Source of the DNA: Nitrospira sp.
Lineage (GTDB): Bacteria > Nitrospirota > Nitrospiria > Nitrospirales > Nitrospiraceae
Reading direction: 5' to 3'
DNA: 40,181 nucleotides
NCBI GenBank assembly: GCA_019636945.1
Contig: JAHBWO010000023.1
Span: forward strand, 1-40,181
The position numbers and the translations under genes were made by a program. Positions within the stretch are counted from its first letter, which is position 1. Each line of letters begins with the position of its first letter. The notes beneath the pieces were generated by a model, which ran no database searches, was not told the origin of the DNA, and worked only from the letters and a program-made list of their open reading frames with translations. This document shows, one piece after another, positions 35,481 to 40,181 of this stretch.

Positions 35481-36242
35481 ATGACGTTTGTCCCATTTGA
35501 GATCCTTCATAATCTACTTCTTGGATTGAAGCCAATTTCTCAATTGATTCAGCGATATCACCTGACAGGAATCAACTCCGATTCAGGAAAGGTAGATGAA
35601 GTGTTTAAGATATACAGCCGATTTGATCCGCCTCTTGGAAAGGAGGTGTTGGAGATTGGGCCTGGACAGACCTTGGATGTCTTGGAAAAAGCACTCACGG
35701 CAGGAGCGGCCAATTCTACGGCTGTGGATGTGTTGAGGTACGTTCCTGAGATGCTGGCGAAGAGAAAACGGGTCCGTTATATCATCTATGATGGCCGGCG
35801 GCTCCCATTCGATTCTTGTCGATTCGATTGTATCTGGTCCCATACCGCTCTTGAGCATGTGCGCAACCCAGCTATGACCGTCGCAGAATGCTTTCGGGTA
35901 CTACGCACCGGTGGGCACCTCGTTGCTCTGATTGATCTCGGCGACCATTCGTACTACGGGTTGCACCCCCCACAACCACTGAAGCTATTCGATTGCCTCC
36001 GCTATCCTGAGTGGCTCTGGAATCTGATGAAGTCGAACCGCAGCTCTTACACCAATAGGCTAAGAAAATCAGACTGGATCAGACTGTTTACCGGGGCGGG
36101 ATTCGTGATTGAACACCAAGAATCCACGGTGAGCCATGTTATCGCCGAAGCGCTTCCTTCACTTCCATACCTACACCGATATACATATGAGGATGCCGTA
36201 ACCAGTGTCATCACACTCTGGCTCAAAAAACCACAAGATTGA
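35481..36242 (+). CDS. class I SAM-dependent methyltransferase
   Basis: The 253-residue enzyme has KEVLEIGPGQTLDVLEKALT as SAM motif I, STAVDVLRYVPEM at strand 2, and FDCIWSHTALEHVRNPAMTV after strand 4 with the conserved LEHV. RVLRTGGHLVALIDLGDHSY continues the fold. It is the last plus-strand gene and the end of the glycan locus. It converges with ilvD, only 14 bases away. Substrate unknown; likely a glycan methylation. Confidence 0.85.
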   Translation: MTFVPFEILHNLLLGLKPISQLIQRYHLTGINSDSGKVDEVFKIYSRFDPPLGKEVLEIGPGQTLDVLEKALTAGAANSTAVDVLRYVPEMLAKRKRVRYIIYDGRRLPFDSCRFDCIWSHTALEHVRNPAMTVAECFRVLRTGGHLVALIDLGDHSYYGLHPPQPLKLFDCLRYPEWLWNLMKSNRSSYTNRLRKSDWIRLFTGAGFVIEHQESTVSHVIAEALPSLPYLHRYTYEDAVTSVITLWLKKPQD

Positions 36243-36256
36243 GCCTTCCCCGGTGC

Positions 36257-37930
36257 TCAACTCGTCACGGCACCTTCCGAAGCAGAAGAGACGTGTCTGG
36301 CATACTTTCCCATGACTCCGGACGTGTATCGAGGAGTCGGTCGTTTGACCTTCTTCAATCGAGCCGTGATCTCCCTTTGCGAGAGCTTCACATCAAGGCG
36401 GCGTTTGGGAATATCAAAGGTGATGATGTCGCCGTTCTTGACCGCCGCAATAGGTCCGCCCTTCACCGCCTCAGGCGCCACATGACCGGCCATGAGTCCG
36501 TGCGTGGCACCGGAGAAACGGCCATCGGTGAGTAAGGCAACAGAATCACCGAGCCCTGCGCCGACAATCGCCGCCGTCACACCAAGCATCTCGCGCATCC
36601 CGGGACCACCTGAGGGGCCTTCGTACCGAATGACGACAACGTCACCGGCCTTGATTTGCCCGGCATTGACCGCCACAAAGGCGTCTTCTTCCTGATCGTA
36701 GACCTTCGCCGGTCCTTGAAACTTCGTCATCGAATGGCCGGCCACTTTGACCACACAGCCCTCCGGCGCCAAGTTTCCTTTCAAGATGACAAGGCCGCCG
36801 GTTGGCTTGATCGGATGGGTGAGGGGACGCAACACTTGCTGCCCGGAGGCTTCACGAGCCTGCGACGCCTCTTCACCGATCGTCCGACCGGTGACAGTCG
36901 GCTGATTCCCGTGGAGTAACCCGGCATCGAGTAATCGCTTGGCAACTAAGGTCGTACCCCCAGCCGCATAGAGATCCGCCGCAGCGAACCGACCGCCTGG
37001 TTTCAGATCAGCTAAGAGGGGAACCTTGCGGTTGATCCTGTCGAAGTCGTCGATGCTCAGCTTGATTCCGGCTTCCCGAGCGATCGCGAGAAGATGCAGC
37101 ACGGCATTCGTAGAGCCACCGGTCGTGGCGACCGCGGCAATGGCATTCTCCAGTGACTTGCGAGTAATCAGCTGGCGAGGACGAAGGTCCTGCTTCACCA
37201 GCTCCATCACCATCTTACCGCACTCAAACGCCACGTCATCCTTCCGCCCATCCATGGCGGGTACTCCATTGCGGCCCATGGGCGAAATCCCAAGAAACTC
37301 GAAGGCAATGGCCATGGTATTCGCCGTAAACTGGCCGCCACAGGCTCCAGGCCCCGGACAAGCGTGGTCCTCCAAATCTTTGAGTTCGGCATCGGTCATT
37401 TTTCCTGAGGCATGCTTGCCGACGGCTTCAAAGACATCTTGAATCGTCACATCATGCCCCTGAAACTGCCCCGGCATAATCGACCCGCCATACAGCATGA
37501 GCGACGGCACGTTCAACCGGGCGAGGGCCATGACCGTGCCGGGGATCGTCTTATCGCAGCCGGACAGTGCCACGACCGCATCAAACAAATGCCCACGTGC
37601 AACGAGTTCAATTGAATCAGCGATGACCTCACGGCTGATGAGTGAGGCTTTCATCCCCTCGGTCCCCATTGAAATTCCATCGGACACGGCGATGGTATTG
37701 TACTCAATTGGAGTCCCACCGGCAGCTCGGATACCGGCTTTCACTCGTTCTGACAGCCGGCGCAGATGAAAATTGCAGGGCATGACCTCAATCCATGTGT
37801 TAGCAACGCCCACAATTGGTTTTATCAAGTCGTCGTCCGTAAAGCCGACGGCTTTCAACATTGCCCGAGCCGGGGCACGTCCGGGTCCCACCAAAAGATC
37901 ATGACTCTGAAGCTTCACTTGTTTTTTCAT
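36257..37930 (-). CDS. ilvD: dihydroxy-acid dehydratase (IlvD)
   Basis: The 557-residue enzyme dehydrates 2,3-dihydroxy acids to 2-keto acids in valine, leucine and isoleucine synthesis. Three conserved cysteines for the iron-sulfur cluster are visible: Cys52 in MPCNFH, Cys125 in [10 protein letters not shown] and Cys197 in [55 protein letters not shown] and [13 protein letters not shown] are diagnostic. Length is normal. It lies 17 bases downstream of the Spy-like gene, with its AAGAGGA ribosome site overlapping that gene's stop. No terminator with a T-run is visible between its end and the convergent methyltransferase gene. Confidence 0.97.
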   Translation of the reverse strand: MKKQVKLQSHDLLVGPGRAPARAMLKAVGFTDDDLIKPIVGVANTWIEVMPCNFHLRRLSERVKAGIRAAGGTPIEYNTIAVSDGISMGTEGMKASLISREVIADSIELVARGHLFDAVVALSGCDKTIPGTVMALARLNVPSLMLYGGSIMPGQFQGHDVTIQDVFEAVGKHASGKMTDAELKDLEDHACPGPGACGGQFTANTMAIAFEFLGISPMGRNGVPAMDGRKDDVAFECGKMVMELVKQDLRPRQLITRKSLENAIAAVATTGGSTNAVLHLLAIAREAGIKLSIDDFDRINRKVPLLADLKPGGRFAAADLYAAGGTTLVAKRLLDAGLLHGNQPTVTGRTIGEEASQAREASGQQVLRPLTHPIKPTGGLVILKGNLAPEGCVVKVAGHSMTKFQGPAKVYDQEEDAFVAVNAGQIKAGDVVVIRYEGPSGGPGMREMLGVTAAIVGAGLGDSVALLTDGRFSGATHGLMAGHVAPEAVKGGPIAAVKNGDIITFDIPKRRLDVKLSQREITARLKKVKRPTPRYTSGVMGKYARHVSSASEGAVTS

Positions 37931-37947
37931 CGGTCGTTGAGATCCTC

Positions 37948-38607
37948 TTACTGCACAGACATGTTGTTCGGCAATGTCGGAGGTGCTACCTCATGCGGAT
38001 TCTTCCCGTGAGGGTTGCTCCCATGGGGATTAGCGCCATGAGGGCTCGCACCGTGGGGATTGCTCCCATAGGACATGGCCCCTCCGTGATGCATCCCTGA
38101 GCCTTTATGTTGGTCCATCACTTTCTCATGCTCGGACTTTTCCTTCGCACGCTGTTCCGGGGTCAAGACCGCCATCACATCGCGGCGAGCCTTAATGGCC
38201 GCCATGCGTAATCCGATTTGAAGGTCTTCGCTCTGTCTCAGTTTGGCCTCGATCGCTCCCAAATCCGACTTCTCCTCATCAGTCAGCGCTTTGACCTCAC
38301 GTTCAGCAATCTGAATATCCGCTTCTGTCTTGATCCGGACACGGTCAAGGTTCAACTGCAGCTCTTTGAGCTTTGTAACCTGATCCGCACTGAGGCCAAT
38401 ATCTTTCTCATGCTTCAACAAATGTCGTATCAAATGGCCGGTCCCGGAATGCATCATCCCTTTCCCGTACCCATGACTGCCACCGGCACTATGTCCACCG
38501 CCTGCATGGCCATAGCTTGGATCATTCGCCCACAGACTGGGTACACCCAACACCAACAGACAGGCCGACAGAACCGTAACCGTTGCCGTCTTCGTAACTG
38601 ACTTCAT
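37948..38607 (-). CDS. Spy/CpxP-like periplasmic protein with His-rich NPHG repeats
   Basis: The 219-residue product has a signal peptide (about 1-27, ending SLWA before NDPSYG), so it is periplasmic. A His/Gly-rich segment follows. A helical middle (about residues 65-150) has [18 protein letters not shown] and [10 protein letters not shown], resembling the LTxxQ elements of Spy/CpxP/heavy-metal-resistance proteins. The tail is a run of NPHG/SPHG pentads ([17 protein letters not shown]), likely binding metal or disordered. The ATG at 38607 is preceded by AAGGAGG, a very good ribosome site; an upstream ATG at 38652 is not used. The known Spy/CpxP roles are periplasmic chaperone or metal stress response; the exact role here is unknown. 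Confidence 0.85.
   Translation of the reverse strand: MKSVTKTATVTVLSACLLVLGVPSLWANDPSYGHAGGGHSAGGSHGYGKGMMHSGTGHLIRHLLKHEKDIGLSADQVTKLKELQLNLDRVRIKTEADIQIAEREVKALTDEEKSDLGAIEAKLRQSEDLQIGLRMAAIKARRDVMAVLTPEQRAKEKSEHEKVMDQHKGSGMHHGGAMSYGSNPHGASPHGANPHGSNPHGKNPHEVAPPTLPNNMSVQ
37991..38065 (-). repeat. tandem 15-bp repeats encoding the NPHG-type pentads
   Basis: Five consecutive 15-base units begin at 37991, 38006, 38021, 38036 and 38051, for example CCGTGAGGGTTGCTC and CCATGGGGATTAGCG on the plus strand. Each encodes one pentad (Asn/Ser-Pro-His-Gly/Glu-x) of the Spy-like protein tail on the minus strand. The units differ mainly at silent or variable positions. Such repeats can change in number between strains. 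Confidence 0.85.
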
Positions 38608-38943
38608 GCATTTCCTCCTTGGTTTGGAAGCCCCTCGCCCGAAGATTGCCACAGCACGCGCTCCAACGCAAGCGACCGATTCGACTTCATCATGCGTGTC
38701 GAAGTGGTGGCCCCGTCGTCTCTCGCAGGATGCGGGACACGCCTCTTGACCTCGATGGCCGTCGTTTCACATCCAGAACACTAGCTGGTGTTCGTGAAAC
38801 GTGAAGCGCCTCGGTCAACGGTTTCACGTTTCATGTTTGAGGTTTCAGGTCTCCGCACAAGGTGAAACGTTGAACGTGAAACCTGAAACTTGGAATTAAA
38901 GAAACGTATGACGCTTCACGAGATACGCTTCACGCGAATGCGG
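38608..38943. other. intergenic region between the DnaJ-like and Spy-like genes
   Basis: These 336 bases hold no convincing gene. The part next to the Spy-like start (38608-38625) carries its strong ribosome site; the promoter must lie in the remainder, but no clear -10/-35 pair was recognised. The part from 38793 on is filled with short TTTCACG/CGTGAAA repeats described separately. Confidence 0.6.
38793..38934. repeat. cluster of short direct and inverted GTGAAACG-type repeats
   Basis: CGTGAAACGTGAAGCG (38793-38808), GGTTTCACGTTTCA (38820-38833), GGTTTCAGGT (38841-38850), GGTGAAACGT (38861-38870), ACGTGAAACCTGAAAC (38874-38889) and two CGCTTCACG units (38912-38920, 38927-38935 region) lie within about 140 bases. 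The left and right halves can pair as an imperfect inverted repeat. It lies downstream of the DnaJ-like gene. I have seen similar intergenic repeats associated with Nitrospira-type genomes, but I could not search here. Confidence 0.6.
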
Positions 38944-39993
38944 CTAATAGCGTTGTGCCTGATGGAGGAGTTCTGCGCGGGGATCCGGATGCCGTTGTTT
39001 GCTCAACCGTTCGTAGAGGATTCGTTCTTCTTCCGTGGCCATCGTCGGCATCACAATCTGCAATGCCAGGAAGAGATCTCCTGCTCCACCGGTAGCCGAG
39101 GGAAGTCCTTTCCCCTTGAGTCGAAGTTTTGCATCAGCCTTGCTTCCAGGCGGCACTTTGACTTTCACCGGCTCCGTCAAGGTGGGGGCCGTCACATCCG
39201 CGCCGAGAATCGCTTCCCAAGGATAGATGGGGAGGGTGACATGGAGATCCGAACCCTGCCGACGAAAAATCGGATCAGTGGCCATACTCACCAGCAGATA
39301 GAGATCGCCACGCTTGCCACCATCGCTCCCCAGCTGACCTTTCCCCGCGACTCTGACACGAGTTCCGTCCTGCACACCAGCGGGGATTCGCACTTCAATC
39401 GTCTTGTGACCGGTCGTTCGCCCGGTTCCCTGGCAGGCTCCGCACGGTCGCCCTCGAACGGTGCCATGCCCCTGACAAGTGGAACAGGTTTGAGGTTCCC
39501 GAAGATTCACCCGCTTCACCACACCGGTCAGGACTTCACGTAAGGTTAACTGCACTTCCGTCTCTAAATCCTGCCCAGCTCGTCCGCTCTCACCGCGCCC
39601 TCCCGTCCCCTGTTTGCGATTGCCAAAGAGACTCTCAAAGAAATCTGAGAAGTGCTCCCCCGAACCACCACGACTGTTTGGGTCTTGGTCAACATCCCAC
39701 GGACTGCTCGCACCCCTGGTCCAAGCTTGCTGACGCGCCTTTTCAAATGCTTGAGCTTGATCCCACTCACTCCCATACTGATCGTACTTCTTTCGCTTTT
39801 CAGGATCGGTGAGGACCTCCTGCGCTTCATTCAGCTCTTTAAATTTCTTTTCCATCTCGGCCTTCTTCGAACCAGAATGAAGGTCGGGATGGTATTGGCG
39901 GGCGAGCCGACGAAACGCTTTCTTGATCTCGTCAGCTGAAGCCGTGCGGGAAACACCGAGTGTCTGATAGTAATCTTGCGGAGCCGTCCCCAT
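38944..39993 (-). CDS. DnaJ/CbpA-like co-chaperone with reduced zinc finger
   Basis: The 349-residue protein has a J-domain (about 6-75) with YYQTLGVSRTASADEIKKAF and the essential HPD in RQYHPDLHSG, so it should stimulate an Hsp70 ATPase. A Gly-rich linker (110-135) follows. The cysteine-rich region holds only two CxxCxGxG units (CSTCQGHG and CGACQGTG) instead of the four of classical DnaJ. Two beta-sandwich client-binding domains follow (KTIEVRIPAGVQDGTRVRV and KVKVPPGSKADAKLRLKGKG). It thus lies between type I DnaJ and CbpA. The ATG at 39993 gives the exact family start. It is separated from the Spy-like gene by 336 bases. Confidence 0.93.
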   Translation of the reverse strand: MGTAPQDYYQTLGVSRTASADEIKKAFRRLARQYHPDLHSGSKKAEMEKKFKELNEAQEVLTDPEKRKKYDQYGSEWDQAQAFEKARQQAWTRGASSPWDVDQDPNSRGGSGEHFSDFFESLFGNRKQGTGGRGESGRAGQDLETEVQLTLREVLTGVVKRVNLREPQTCSTCQGHGTVRGRPCGACQGTGRTTGHKTIEVRIPAGVQDGTRVRVAGKGQLGSDGGKRGDLYLLVSMATDPIFRRQGSDLHVTLPIYPWEAILGADVTAPTLTEPVKVKVPPGSKADAKLRLKGKGLPSATGGAGDLFLALQIVMPTMATEEERILYERLSKQRHPDPRAELLHQAQRY

Positions 39994-40079
39994 ACAATGT
40001 CCGTTGGTGGAGAATTCAAAAAGCTGTCGTTGCTAGTCAGCTTACGGAGTGCGCACAAGGTTTGCAAGGGCCGAATGGG

Positions 40080-40181
40080 TCAGCGTGCCGGTGCGGCCTT
40101 GGCCCGCGCCATCAGTTTACAATAGGAGCAGGTTTCGCCAGTGGTGGGTTGCCCGCAAGTGGGGCAGGGATGGAGCGAGGC
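40080..40181 (-). CDS. C-terminal zinc ribbon of a truncated gene (possible tRNA-thiolation/PP-loop protein)
   Basis: The minus-strand frame is open from the window edge to a TGA at 40080-40082, giving 33 residues. They contain two CxxC pairs, HPCPTCGQPTTG and CSYCKLM, which make a four-cysteine zinc ribbon. The ending resembles the C-terminus of TtuA/Ncs6-type PP-loop tRNA-thiolation proteins, which have a CGxPT...CxxC ribbon, but 33 residues are too few to be sure. It is 86 bases upstream of the DnaJ-like gene on the same strand, so the two may be co-transcribed. Confidence 0.55.
   Translation of the reverse strand, partial: ASLHPCPTCGQPTTGETCSYCKLMARAKAAPAR

Noticed and set aside
36251..36277. 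terminator between the two convergent genes
   Set aside because: GGTGC/GCACC could pair as a 5-bp stem, but it overlaps the ilvD end and has no T-run.
38793..38934. CRISPR array
   Set aside because: The repeats are short, uneven in spacing and occur in both orientations, with no spacers of constant length and no cas genes nearby.

Overview
The window is about 40 kb of a Gram-negative bacterial chromosome with moderate GC. It is dominated by one long plus-strand surface-polysaccharide (O-antigen/EPS type) locus. The gene content (a myxobacterial/Geobacter-style pilin neighbourhood, an ABC-exported polysaccharide, and GTTTCACG-type intergenic repeats) would fit a Nitrospirota (Nitrospira-like) genome. 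That assignment is an impression from gene style, not a demonstrated identity. No rRNA, tRNA, CRISPR array, transposase or integrase was recognised.

Layout. (1) 1-5119 holds the C-terminus of a type IV pilin and a rho-independent terminator. Then come an O-antigen-ligase-fold membrane protein with a TPR tail, a membrane-anchored TPR protein, and an ABC-2 exporter (ATPase plus permease). This order resembles the pilA-pilG-pilH-pilI neighbourhood of Myxococcus, with a candidate pilin-glycosylating ligase inserted. (2) 5150-12097 holds a CgeB-like glycosyltransferase, the Wzm/Wzt polysaccharide exporter (Wzt carries a C-terminal carbohydrate-binding domain), a hexapeptide acetyltransferase, a methyltransferase, an NAD-dependent sugar epimerase/dehydratase and a GT4 glycosyltransferase, with short stop/start overlaps between several of them. 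(3) 12105-24923 is a series of GT2, GT4 and CgeB-like glycosyltransferases and methyltransferases, plus a glutamine-dependent asparagine-synthase-like amidotransferase. (4) 25096-28365 is four consecutive methyltransferases of different families (generic class I, TylF-like, a second class I type, FkbM). (5) 28371-36242 holds three more GTs, a WecA/MraY-like lipid-carrier phosphoglycosyltransferase, a UDP-galactopyranose-mutase-like flavoprotein, another GT4 and a final methyltransferase. (6) 36257-40181, on the minus strand, is housekeeping: ilvD, a Spy/CpxP-like periplasmic protein with His-rich repeats, a DnaJ-like co-chaperone with a reduced zinc finger, and the C-terminus of a zinc-ribbon protein.

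How it works together (inference). The WecA-like enzyme would load the first sugar phosphate onto undecaprenyl phosphate. The 13 glycosyltransferases would extend the chain, and the epimerase, mutase-like protein, amidotransferase, acetyltransferase and nine methyltransferases would make or decorate unusual sugars. Wzm/Wzt would export the finished chain after Wzt recognises a terminal modification. The number of decorating enzymes predicts a heavily O-methylated, partly amidated or acetylated surface glycan. The most interesting parts are the pilin-ligase-PilHI-like module, the four-methyltransferase block, and the Spy-like protein with its NPHG repeats in front of ilvD.
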